From: an uncultured Flavobacteriales bacterium
GTDB taxonomy: Bacteria > Bacteroidota > Bacteroidia > Flavobacteriales > BACL11
Direction of reading: 5' to 3'
NCBI GenBank assembly: GCA_905478185.1
Contig: CAJQHO010000064.1
Coordinates: 1 to 38,949, forward strand
Length of the DNA: 38,949 nucleotides
Of the stretch, positions 1 to 7,868 are shown in pieces. The first letter of the stretch is position 1, and each line of letters starts with the position of its first letter. The translations under genes and the position numbers were made by a program. A model generated the notes under the pieces. It searched no databases, was not told where the DNA came from, and worked only from the letters and a program-made list of their open reading frames with translations.

Positions 1-1171
1 TCCATTTATCAGGATATAAATTAGAAAATTTCTTTTCTATTTCCTTCTGCAGTAAAAATGTAGGATCAGCTGTATTATCACGCATTACAATAAAATTCTG
101 CATAGACAAATCCTGCAACCCATCACCATTAGGTTTTCTGCTTTTAGAATATTCTTCAAAGCAAGACTTTAAATCATCTCCATGCTTATCTAATAATTCA
201 TCTAACATTCTACAATCCTCAAGACTTGCATTCATACCTTGTCCATAAAACGGTACCGTTGCATGAGCAGCATCCCCAATTAACACGGAAGTATCTTTTA
301 TATGCCAAGGATAAGTTTTTATAATACCTAAGCCAGAAGTTGGATTAGCAATCCACTGTTCATATAAATCAGGAACTAAATCTAAAAAATCAGGGAAAAT
401 AGTACTGAAATAATTTTCTACCTCTGACTTTGAGTTTAGACCTTCAAAAGATTTCTCGCCTTTTTTAGGCGCAAATAAAGTACAAGTAAAACTGCCATCC
501 AAGTTAGCTAGTGCAATAAGCATAAACTCTCCTCTTGGCCAAATATGTAAGGCATTCTTATCTAATAAAAAATTTCCGTTTTTATCTGGAGGAATATGTA
601 ATTCTTTATAGTCATGATCGATTTTATTATAACTATAGTCATGATCATACTGCACTACCATTTGCTTCCTAACGGCTGAAAAAGCTCCATCAGCTCCAAT
701 TATCAAATCAGATGTGACGGTTTGATTTTGATTTGTATTAGTGTTTTCAAAAACTACACTTGCCTGTTCAAGGTTAGCTTCTACGCATTTCTCATTAAAA
801 TAAAGATTCGCTCCATTTTTTGCAGCCAATTTCATCATTAGTACATTTAATTGAGCTCTTGATACAGAATAAATTGCCTGACCATCATTTCCGTAAAGTT
901 GCTCTGTTAAATTACCTTTATCATCATGCATTATTCGTTTATCCATAGGTATAGCGATTTTCATTACCTCAGAGTCAACCCCAACCTTTTTTAATGCAGT
1001 CAAACCCCTTTTTGAAAGTGCTAAATTGATAGACTTCCCTGCAGTAATAATCTCTGAACGCAAGTCGTTTCTTCTTTCAAAAATAGAAACATGATGCCCT
1101 CTTTTGGTTAAATATAAAGCACATAATGAACCTGCTAATCCAGCTCCTACAATTGTAATATTCTTCTGCAT
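1..1171 (-). CDS. kmo: Kynurenine 3-monooxygenase, 3' end cut by window edge
   Basis: FAD-dependent hydroxylase that converts L-kynurenine to 3-hydroxykynurenine using NADPH and O2. It is absent from the ORF track because it runs off the left edge. My translation from the ATG at 1171 stays open for 390 codons. It begins MQKNITIVGAG, giving the FAD-binding GAGLAG at residues 9-14. It also carries the flavin-monooxygenase motif DLIIGADGAFSAVR and the second FAD contact LIGDAAHATVPFYGQG. KMO proteins are usually about 450-480 residues, so roughly the last 60-90, including the C-terminal substrate/membrane part, lie outside the window. The start overlaps the kynureninase stop by one base (TAATG), which implies translational coupling as the last visible gene of the tryptophan operon. 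Confidence 0.95.
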   Translation of the reverse strand, partial: MQKNITIVGAGLAGSLCALYLTKRGHHVSIFERRNDLRSEIITAGKSINLALSKRGLTALKKVGVDSEVMKIAIPMDKRIMHDDKGNLTEQLYGNDGQAIYSVSRAQLNVLMMKLAAKNGANLYFNEKCVEANLEQASVVFENTNTNQNQTVTSDLIIGADGAFSAVRKQMVVQYDHDYSYNKIDHDYKELHIPPDKNGNFLLDKNALHIWPRGEFMLIALANLDGSFTCTLFAPKKGEKSFEGLNSKSEVENYFSTIFPDFLDLVPDLYEQWIANPTSGLGIIKTYPWHIKDTSVLIGDAAHATVPFYGQGMNASLEDCRMLDELLDKHGDDLKSCFEEYSKSRKPNGDGLQDLSMQNFIVMRDNTADPTFLLQKEIEKKFSNLYPDKW

Positions 1172-2421
1172 TATAATTCTTCTTTTAGGATATTATAAAA
1201 ATTAAACACATCCTGAAAACTATTGTAAAGTGGAATAGGCGCCACACGAATTACGTCCGGTTCTCTCCAATCCGCAACTACTCCTTTTTCTGTAATGGAA
1301 TCAAACAAAGTTTTATTACCATTTTTGACTCGGATAGAAAGCTGGCAACCTCTTTCTTTTGGTGTAATAATTTCTATTCTATCAGTATCGATTTTATTCA
1401 ATAAATACAATAAGTAATTTGTTAATTCTTTAGATTTTGCAACTAACTTATCCATTCCCACCTCATCAAAAATAGATAGAGAAGCACGAATTGCTGCTAA
1501 AGATAAAATTGGAGGATTACTCAATTGCCACCCCTCGGCTGATTGTATAGGATTAAAACTATCTGGCATTTTAAATCTATCCTCTTTGTTGTGCCCCCAC
1601 CAACCTGCAAAACGGTTAAGTTTTGTAGCATGATGTTTTTCATGTACAAAAGCTGCTGCTACAGATCCAGGGCCAGAATTCAAGTATTTATAAGAACACC
1701 AAACTGCAAAATCAACCCCCCATTTATGCAGTTTTAATTTAATATTTCCTGCTGCATGCGCCAAATCAAAACCAACATTAATTCCCTTGGCTTGAGCAAA
1801 TTTTGTAATTTTTTCAAAGTCAAAAACCTGACCCGTATAATAGTTTACGCCTCCCAACATAATAAGTGCAATATCCTCTCCTTCTCTTTCAATTATTGCA
1901 GCAATATCTTCTGTTCGTATTGCAGATTCACCATCTCTTGGCCTTAGTTTTATCAAAGAAGTTTCCGGAGACAGTCCATGGTGTTTTATCTGAGATTCTA
2001 CTGCATAGATATCAGATGGAAATGCATCTCCCTCAATAATAATTTTATGTCTTTTTTCAGTAGGCTGGTAAAAAGAAACCATCATTAAATGCAGGTTTAC
2101 CGTTAGGGTGTTCATAGCAACCACTTCAGTTGGTTTTGCTCCAACAATTTTAGCATAACTCTCGGTTAAAAATTCATGATAAGGCATCCAAGGGTTTTTG
2201 GCATGAAAATGTCCTTCCACCCCAAAAGTAGCCCAATCTTCCAACTCCTGATTTAAGAATTCCTTGGTGCGTTTAGGCTGCAATCCGAGTGAGTTCCCAC
2301 ACATGTAAATATGCTCTTCTCCATTTTTTTGCAATGGAATATGAAACTCATTTCTATAATTACTTAATTCATCTTTTGCATCTAAACTTAATGCGAAATC
2401 TGCTGTATTTTTATACTTCAT
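1171..2421 (-). CDS. kynU: Kynureninase
   Basis: PLP-dependent hydrolase that cleaves 3-hydroxykynurenine (or kynurenine) to 3-hydroxyanthranilate (or anthranilate) and alanine. At 416 residues it has the usual family length. The PLP-binding lysine is K245 in WCSYKYLNSGPGS, preceded by the cofactor-contact segment FDLAHAAGN with D219 and H222. The N-terminal MCGNSLGLQP segment is also typical. It overlaps the upstream cyclase-family gene by 11 bases and the downstream kmo gene by one. The presence of kmo and 3-hydroxyanthranilate dioxygenase in the same operon implies that 3-hydroxykynurenine is the working substrate. Confidence 0.96.
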   Translation of the reverse strand: MKYKNTADFALSLDAKDELSNYRNEFHIPLQKNGEEHIYMCGNSLGLQPKRTKEFLNQELEDWATFGVEGHFHAKNPWMPYHEFLTESYAKIVGAKPTEVVAMNTLTVNLHLMMVSFYQPTEKRHKIIIEGDAFPSDIYAVESQIKHHGLSPETSLIKLRPRDGESAIRTEDIAAIIEREGEDIALIMLGGVNYYTGQVFDFEKITKFAQAKGINVGFDLAHAAGNIKLKLHKWGVDFAVWCSYKYLNSGPGSVAAAFVHEKHHATKLNRFAGWWGHNKEDRFKMPDSFNPIQSAEGWQLSNPPILSLAAIRASLSIFDEVGMDKLVAKSKELTNYLLYLLNKIDTDRIEIITPKERGCQLSIRVKNGNKTLFDSITEKGVVADWREPDVIRVAPIPLYNSFQDVFNFYNILKEEL

Positions 2422-3211
2422 TTATCTTGTAAATTATGGGTCTGCTTGGTGCTGCATCCGAAACAAATGCAGGGATTTGCAGATTTAATAGATAGGTTCC
2501 ATCTTCCACAGAAGAAGGAACAAAAATCATTTCTGTAATGGTTTTATTTTGGGTGTTCGGATTCAACTCTTTCCCTTTTGTTTCCCAAAAAATACTATGA
2601 GCAGATAGATGTCCGTCATCAAACAATCTATCTACTGAAGGAGTGTCCACCAATAAATGTTTCACTCCTAAACTTACTAGATAATCCATTGCATCTATAC
2701 TAAAAAAAGCAGGAGTTTCTTTCATATAATCTCTACTTTTCTTTTCTTCAGAATTAGGAAGTGTTCGTATAATAATTCCTTTTAATAACTCAATATTGAC
2801 TCCTTTGAGTTGAATTTCCAAATCCTCCTTGGTGATTACTAAATCCTCTTTATTTAAATCAGGAGTATAATTTTCATTAGTATTTTTTGGAATAACCGAA
2901 ACTAAAGTTGATGGAATTAATTCATCATTCAAAGACGATAATATATCAATTATTTCATCTGTAATATGACCAATACATTCTGTATGCGTTCCGTTACAAT
3001 GAGGAGTAAAACTATAGGTTTCAAAATTACAAGGGCCTCCTTTTCGTGTATCGCCAATAAATTGTCCGTCCTGGTAAGGTGCTGAACTTGCTCTATCAAC
3101 CCCATAAGTATTGGGCTGTTCTCCATTAAAATTTAAAGGAATAGAAATGTCATTTCCTTTAGAGAAATCAACTTGACATTTTGAGTTTCCTATTTCTACT
3201 ACTGCCTTCAT
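2411..3211 (-). CDS. Cyclase-family metal hydrolase, probable kynurenine formamidase
   Basis: 266-residue protein of the putative cyclase/KynB-type fold. It probably hydrolyses N-formylkynurenine to kynurenine and formate, the only step between tryptophan dioxygenase and kmo not otherwise encoded in the operon. The family metal-binding motif is visible as HCNGTHTECIGH (residues 71-82), with H71, H76, E78 and H82 in ligand positions. Classical members usually have Asp where this one has Glu78. The C-terminal half (VKHLLVDTPSVDRLFDDG, then HSIFW) also fits the family. It shares one base with ACMSD upstream and overlaps kynU downstream. The assignment to formamidase rests on operon context; other cyclase-family hydrolases would show the same motif. 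Confidence 0.78.
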   Translation of the reverse strand: MKAVVEIGNSKCQVDFSKGNDISIPLNFNGEQPNTYGVDRASSAPYQDGQFIGDTRKGGPCNFETYSFTPHCNGTHTECIGHITDEIIDILSSLNDELIPSTLVSVIPKNTNENYTPDLNKEDLVITKEDLEIQLKGVNIELLKGIIIRTLPNSEEKKSRDYMKETPAFFSIDAMDYLVSLGVKHLLVDTPSVDRLFDDGHLSAHSIFWETKGKELNPNTQNKTITEMIFVPSSVEDGTYLLNLQIPAFVSDAAPSRPIIYKINEV

Positions 3212-4230
3212 TATATGAAATCTTCTTTTTTCATATTTAACCAGTTCAATGCATTAACAGAAAGTAATTTCTCTTTTACATTAATTGGGTAAGGCATAGC
3301 ATGTATCAATTTTCCTGGGTCCAATTCTCCTAAAGGGAAAGGGTAATCAGTACCCAAAGCCACTTTATCTTCACCTACTAATTCCACAAGATACTCCAAC
3401 ATCTTATCATCATGTACCAAAGAATCTAACCAAAATTCTCCTAAATAATCTTTTGGATTTACATTATTATCCACCGCAACCAAATCCGGACGCACATTAA
3501 ATCCATGCTCAATTCTTCCGATAGTTGCAGGGAAAGAACCTCCACCATGAGCAAAAGCAACTCTCAATTTTGGAAATTTTTGAAACACGCCACTAAAGAT
3601 CATAGAACAAATTGCAAGAGAAGTTTCCATTGGCATACCTACTAACCATGAGAGCCAATACTTATCCATTTTCTCTTTTGCCATCCACCACCAAGGGTGA
3701 ATAAAAATACACATGTCCAACTCCTCACATGCTGCATAAAAAGGGACAAAGGAAGGGTCGTCCAAGTTTAAACTATTGATATGAGAGCCAATTTGAACTC
3801 CTTTAAAGCCTAATTTTTTAGCTCTTTCTAATTCTTTAATTGCCATGTCAGTGTTCTGCATAGGCACATTTGCCAAGCCAACAAATCTTTTAGGATTTGC
3901 ATCCACTACTTTTATCAAATCATCATTTATAAATTTAGAAATATCCGATCCATCTCTAGGACTAGTCCAATACGAAAACATAACCGGAACGGTAGATAAA
4001 ACCTGAACATCAACATCCTGATGATCACATTCAGTAATTCTCAATTCAGGATCCCAACAGTTTGATTCTACTTCTCTAAAAAACTGATCATTCATCATCA
4101 TTTTAGCACAACAAGGTTTATGGTGTTCTAATTGTACAAACTCTCCATACCCAAATCGTTTATTGAAGTTAGGGATATCCTTTGGTAGGATATGAGTGTG
4201 AATGTCAATCGTAAATAATTTCTTCTTCAT
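3211..4230 (-). CDS. 2-amino-3-carboxymuconate-6-semialdehyde decarboxylase (ACMSD)
   Basis: Zinc amidohydrolase-fold decarboxylase that turns ACMS into 2-aminomuconate semialdehyde, competing with the spontaneous cyclisation to quinolinate. I start it at the ATG at 4230 (MKKKLFTIDIHTH), two bases after the upstream stop. The track's 4272 start would add 14 unrelated residues that overlap the dioxygenase gene. The resulting protein is 339 residues. Expected metal and catalytic residues are present: H11 and H13 (HTH), H178 (FIHPWWW), H228 (AHGGGSFP) and D295 (GTDYPFP), at nearly the same numbers as in the Pseudomonas enzyme. Its presence points to catabolism rather than NAD synthesis. Confidence 0.95.
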   Translation of the reverse strand: MKKKLFTIDIHTHILPKDIPNFNKRFGYGEFVQLEHHKPCCAKMMMNDQFFREVESNCWDPELRITECDHQDVDVQVLSTVPVMFSYWTSPRDGSDISKFINDDLIKVVDANPKRFVGLANVPMQNTDMAIKELERAKKLGFKGVQIGSHINSLNLDDPSFVPFYAACEELDMCIFIHPWWWMAKEKMDKYWLSWLVGMPMETSLAICSMIFSGVFQKFPKLRVAFAHGGGSFPATIGRIEHGFNVRPDLVAVDNNVNPKDYLGEFWLDSLVHDDKMLEYLVELVGEDKVALGTDYPFPLGELDPGKLIHAMPYPINVKEKLLSVNALNWLNMKKEDFI

Positions 4231-4232
4231 AT

Positions 4233-4760
4233 TTATATAAATCGTTTGTCTATTTCCATGATGTGTCCGCAACTATTACAAGTTCTTTTGTCTTCTGAAG
4301 AATAAAATTCTTTAAATCTTGGTTGAAAATCTTTTTCTACATTGGTAAGTTGAAAATAAGTGTCATGAAGTGGCTCGTTACATTTATCGCAAAACCACAT
4401 AAGCCCATCTCTTTCTTTTGCAGTTCTTTTGCATTCAATTACTAAACCAATTGAACCTTCTGAACGCATAGGAGAATGGGGGACTTTTGCTGGCAATAAA
4501 AATACTTCTCCTTCTTTAACTGGCACATCAATAGCCTTTCCATCTTCTTGAATACGCACTACAATATCTCCTTTTATCTGATAAAAGAATTCTTCTGTTT
4601 CATTGTAATGAAAATCCTTACGGACATTCGGACCACCCACTACCATGATAATAAAATCTTCCGATTCAGTATACACACATTTATTCCCAACTGGGGGTTT
4701 TAATAAATCTTTATTATCTTCTATCCATTGTAGGAAATTGAAAGGTTTTCTAATACTCAT
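4233..4760 (-). CDS. 3-hydroxyanthranilate 3,4-dioxygenase
   Basis: Non-haem Fe(II) cupin dioxygenase that opens the ring of 3-hydroxyanthranilate to ACMS. At 175 residues it is the short bacterial form. The catalytic iron triad is visible as H51, E57 and H95 (DFHYNETEEFF and VPHSP). Those are the positions reported for the Cupriavidus enzyme. A C-terminal rubredoxin-like site is formed by two CxxC pairs, C124/C127 (CDKC) and C161/C164 (CNSC), as in bacterial homologues. It lies four bases after the RidA-family gene and two bases before ACMSD, its direct successor in the pathway. Confidence 0.96.
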   Translation of the reverse strand: MSIRKPFNFLQWIEDNKDLLKPPVGNKCVYTESEDFIIMVVGGPNVRKDFHYNETEEFFYQIKGDIVVRIQEDGKAIDVPVKEGEVFLLPAKVPHSPMRSEGSIGLVIECKRTAKERDGLMWFCDKCNEPLHDTYFQLTNVEKDFQPRFKEFYSSEDKRTCNSCGHIMEIDKRFI

Positions 4761-4764
4761 AATT

Positions 4765-5187
4765 TTAGGTTTTAATGGTTGCTATTACTTTTAATTCTAT
4801 TGCAATTGGAGTTGGTAAACTCTTTATTTCAATAGTAGTTCTGCAGGGTTGATTATCTTTAAAATATTCGGCATAAATTTTATTGTAGGTATTAAAATCA
4901 TCCTTCATATTGGTAAGGAAAACTTGAACATCTACCATGTTATCCCAAGATGAACCTGCATCTTCTAAAATAAAACGGATGTTATCAAAAACAGAATGAC
5001 ATTGCGTTTCTATATCATAACTTTCAATCTCTCCTACACTATTCAAAGTTACTCCCGGAATATCTGTTTGTCCTGCTTTTCTGGGTCCTACTCCTGATAA
5101 GTACAATATATTGCCAACCTTGCGAGCATGAGGATATAATCCTACTGCTTGTGGTGCTCTATCTGAATTAAATTTTTCTCCGTTCAT
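4765..5187 (-). CDS. RidA/YjgF-family protein, probable 2-aminomuconate deaminase
   Basis: 140-residue RidA-superfamily protein. In the 2-nitrobenzoate and aminophenol pathways, members of this family act as 2-aminomuconate deaminase, releasing ammonia to give 4-oxalocrotonate. That role fits the product of the semialdehyde dehydrogenase encoded three genes upstream in this operon. Visible family features are the N-terminal APQAVGLYPHARKVGN, the core LYLSGVGP, and the C-terminal RTTIEIKSLPTPIAIELKV with the conserved arginine used for carboxylate binding. It could instead be a generic RidA enamine deaminase that relieves 2-aminoacrylate stress, but its position between pathway genes argues for the dedicated role. 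Confidence 0.82.
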   Translation of the reverse strand: MNGEKFNSDRAPQAVGLYPHARKVGNILYLSGVGPRKAGQTDIPGVTLNSVGEIESYDIETQCHSVFDNIRFILEDAGSSWDNMVDVQVFLTNMKDDFNTYNKIYAEYFKDNQPCRTTIEIKSLPTPIAIELKVIATIKT

Positions 5188-5191
5188 TTTT

Positions 5192-5644
5192 CTAAATTTC
5201 TTTATACATATAATAATGAGGTCCTATTGCTTCAATATCAAAAAGCTCTCCGATAATCTTAAATCCTACAGATTTATAAAAACTGACTGCCACTAAACGG
5301 GCATTACACCACAGCATATCACAGTCTCTTTTTTTAAGTTCTTTAAATGATTCTTCCATCAAATCTGAAGCATAACCTTTTCTTTGAAATCGAGAGTCAG
5401 TTGCCATTCCTCTTAATCTATATGCTCTGTTTGATTTTATCTTTATTGATTTTTCAGGATAATATGAAGCGCATGTTACAATCTTTTCACCTACAATACA
5501 AGCCATGTGAAAAGTCCCTGCTTCATAATCCTCTATATAGGAAGTAGTAGAAAAATCTTGTCCTTTTCTTAACTCAGAATGCCTTAAAGGTCTGACTTTT
5601 TTAGCCTCTACTTTTCTTATATTTACTTTCAATTGTGTTGTCAT
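5192..5644 (-). CDS. GNAT-family N-acetyltransferase
   Basis: 150-residue Gcn5-related acetyltransferase. The acetyl-CoA pyrophosphate-binding motif A appears as LRGMATDSRFQRKGYASDL (about residues 90-108), followed by the typical C-terminal NARLVAVSFYKSVGFKIIGE. No signal peptide is visible. It sits inside the kynurenine operon with gaps of two and four bases on its sides, so it is almost certainly co-transcribed, but no tryptophan-catabolic step requires an acetyltransferase. It might acetylate and detoxify an amino-containing intermediate such as 3-hydroxykynurenine or 3-hydroxyanthranilate. That is a guess from context only. Confidence 0.85.
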   Translation of the reverse strand: MTTQLKVNIRKVEAKKVRPLRHSELRKGQDFSTTSYIEDYEAGTFHMACIVGEKIVTCASYYPEKSIKIKSNRAYRLRGMATDSRFQRKGYASDLMEESFKELKKRDCDMLWCNARLVAVSFYKSVGFKIIGELFDIEAIGPHYYMYKEI

Positions 5645-5646
5645 CT

Positions 5647-7089
5647 TTAAATCTTAACGCATATATTTTTAGGTTCAGTGAAAAACTGAAGGGACTTAAA
5701 GCCTCCTTCTCTTCCAACGCCTGATTGTTTCATTCCTCCAAAAGGGATTCGTAAATCTCGTAAAAGCCATGTGTTAATCCACACAATTCCAGAGTCAATA
5801 TTTGCAGCAACTCTGTGGGCTTTACTTATATTTTCGGTAAAGATAGATGCTGATAATCCATACTTAGTTGAATTGGCCATTTCCACTACTTCTTCTTCTG
5901 TTTTAAAAGGAATTAAGGAAACAACAGGTCCGAAAATCTCCTCTTGATTTATATCACAATCAGAAGAAAGTCCCTCAATAATTGTTGGCTGAACATAGTA
6001 CCCATCTTTTAGCTCTCCTTCTAGTATTTCTCTTTCTCCTCCAATTAAAATATTTCCTCCTAAAGTTTTTGCTAACTCAATTTTTGCTAGGATTTTTTCC
6101 ATATGATTCTTGGAAACTACTGCTCCTAAATTAGATGTAGTGTCTTTTGGGTCACCTACTTTTAATTTTGCTGTTTTAGCAACTAAAGCATCTCTAAATT
6201 TATCGTAAATTTCTTCTTGAATAAACAGGCGAGAACCACACAAACAAATTTGCCCCTGATTGGTAAATGCTGCACGAGACGCCATACTAACGGACTTATC
6301 AAAATCAGCATCTGCAAAAACAATATTTGGATTTTTTCCTCCCATTTCCAATGAAAGTTTTTTGAACATTGGTGCTGTTACAGAAGCAATATGTTTTCCG
6401 GTAAGAGTACCTCCCGTAAAGGAAACAATCGGCACATCAGGATGCATAGTTAATGGGTCTCCCGTTTTACTTCCTAATCCATGAACGATATTCAATACGC
6501 CTTTCGGTAATCCTGCCTCAATACAAATTTTACTTAGTAAATAAGCGGTCATTGGAGTAACTTCAGAAGGTTTTGCGACTACTGTATTTCCTGCAGCTAG
6601 TGCAGGGGCAATTTTCCAAGTCAATAAATAAAGGGGTAAATTCCATGGAGAAATACAGGCTGCTACTCCTACTGGTTGACGCAAAGTATAGTTGATTGCC
6701 ATACCGTCCATTTCATGCATTTCAGAACTATCATGAAGGATTGCTCCTGCAAAAAATCGAATATTAGCAGGTGCTCTTGGGATATCCACATGAGCGGCTA
6801 AAGTTTCTGGTTTTCCATTGTCTTTACTTTCAGCTTTTATCAATTCATCTGAATACTTTTCAATCGTATCAGCTAACTTCATTAGGATATCAGAACGCTT
6901 TTGTTTTGGAGTTTTACTCCAACCTTTAAACGCTTCTTTGGCAGCTGCAACCGCATTGTCAATATCCTGCTTTTCAGAGTCTGGAATTAAAGAATACACC
7001 TCCCCGTTAGATGGATTGTAGTTATCTAAATAATTTCCGTTTGTTGGTGCTACCAACTCTCCATTTATATAATTTAAAATCTTTTCCAT
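5647..7089 (-). CDS. 2-aminomuconate 6-semialdehyde dehydrogenase
   Basis: NAD-dependent aldehyde dehydrogenase of 480 residues. In this operon it should oxidise 2-aminomuconate semialdehyde to 2-aminomuconate. Family residues seen are the oxyanion-hole asparagine in CISPWNLPLY, K173 and S175 in VVAKPSEVTP, the general base E248 in LSLEMGGKNP, and the catalytic C282 in NQGQICLCGSRLF. The C-terminal segment PFGGMKQSGVGREGG is also typical. The NQGQICLC context is shared with known hydroxymuconic/aminomuconic semialdehyde dehydrogenases. The start overlaps the SDR stop by one base. Substrate specificity is inferred from the neighbouring ACMSD and RidA genes. Confidence 0.93.
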   Translation of the reverse strand: MEKILNYINGELVAPTNGNYLDNYNPSNGEVYSLIPDSEKQDIDNAVAAAKEAFKGWSKTPKQKRSDILMKLADTIEKYSDELIKAESKDNGKPETLAAHVDIPRAPANIRFFAGAILHDSSEMHEMDGMAINYTLRQPVGVAACISPWNLPLYLLTWKIAPALAAGNTVVAKPSEVTPMTAYLLSKICIEAGLPKGVLNIVHGLGSKTGDPLTMHPDVPIVSFTGGTLTGKHIASVTAPMFKKLSLEMGGKNPNIVFADADFDKSVSMASRAAFTNQGQICLCGSRLFIQEEIYDKFRDALVAKTAKLKVGDPKDTTSNLGAVVSKNHMEKILAKIELAKTLGGNILIGGEREILEGELKDGYYVQPTIIEGLSSDCDINQEEIFGPVVSLIPFKTEEEVVEMANSTKYGLSASIFTENISKAHRVAANIDSGIVWINTWLLRDLRIPFGGMKQSGVGREGGFKSLQFFTEPKNICVKI

Positions 7090-7868
7090 TACAAACTAGC
7101 TGTTCTACCACCATCAACTGGGAGGTTAATTCCGTTAATATAACTTGCTGCTGGGCTACATAAAAAGGCCACAGCATTTGCAGTTTCATATGCCTGGCCA
7201 AATCTATTAGCTGGCACAGATGATTTCATTGTGTTTGCAATTTCTTCTTCTGTTTTTCCTTGTACAGATGCTTTCTTTGTAATTAAAGTTTTCAATCGGT
7301 TAGTATCCGTAAATCCTGGCAATACATTGTTTACCGTAATTCCGTAAGCTCCTACTTCAATAGAAAGTGTTTTTGCCCAGTTAGCAACTGCCGCACGGAT
7401 GGTATTAGAAACTCCCAACCCTGGAATTGGGGCTTTTACTGAAGTAGAAATAATATTTATAATTCTTCCAAAACCTTCTTTTTTCATTCCTTCAATAACT
7501 TTCTGAACCAAAATCTGATTGTTTACCAAATGCATTCTGAATGCATCCTCAAAAGAATCTGTTTTTGCATCAGTAATAGGCCCTCCTGCTGGTCCTCCGG
7601 TATTATTTATCAAAATATGATAAGTTCCTTTTAAAAGATTCACTTCTTCTTTTAGTTTTTCAGTGTCCGAAAAATCAATACAAACAAAAGAATGAATTTG
7701 CCCTTGGGATTTATCCAAATCATTTAACACATTTAAAAGTTTACTTTCATTACGGGCAATTAGCGTGATGTTTGCTCCTAATTTTGCCAACTCAATAGCA
7801 GAGGCTTCTCCAATTCCTTGGGTACTTCCACACACAATTGCATTTTTATTTTTTAAATCTAAGTTCAT
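7089..7868 (-). CDS. Atypical short-chain dehydrogenase/reductase lacking YxxxK
   Basis: 259-residue Rossmann-fold SDR. The nucleotide-binding segment is VCGSTQGIGEASA (G14, G18, G20) and the structural motif reads NNTGGP instead of NNAG. Where classical SDRs have the catalytic YxxxK, this protein has SNTIR (S154, R158) in GLGVSNTIRAAV. The sequence therefore matches the subgroup of BKR-like SDRs noted for an imperfect catalytic tetrad. The C-terminal PGFTDT and NLPVDGGRT are typical of the family. It is flanked with no gap by the cupredoxin gene and a one-base overlap with the dehydrogenase, so it belongs to the operon. It may reduce a downstream pathway intermediate, but the substrate is unknown. 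Confidence 0.88.
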   Translation of the reverse strand: MNLDLKNKNAIVCGSTQGIGEASAIELAKLGANITLIARNESKLLNVLNDLDKSQGQIHSFVCIDFSDTEKLKEEVNLLKGTYHILINNTGGPAGGPITDAKTDSFEDAFRMHLVNNQILVQKVIEGMKKEGFGRIINIISTSVKAPIPGLGVSNTIRAAVANWAKTLSIEVGAYGITVNNVLPGFTDTNRLKTLITKKASVQGKTEEEIANTMKSSVPANRFGQAYETANAVAFLCSPAASYINGINLPVDGGRTASL

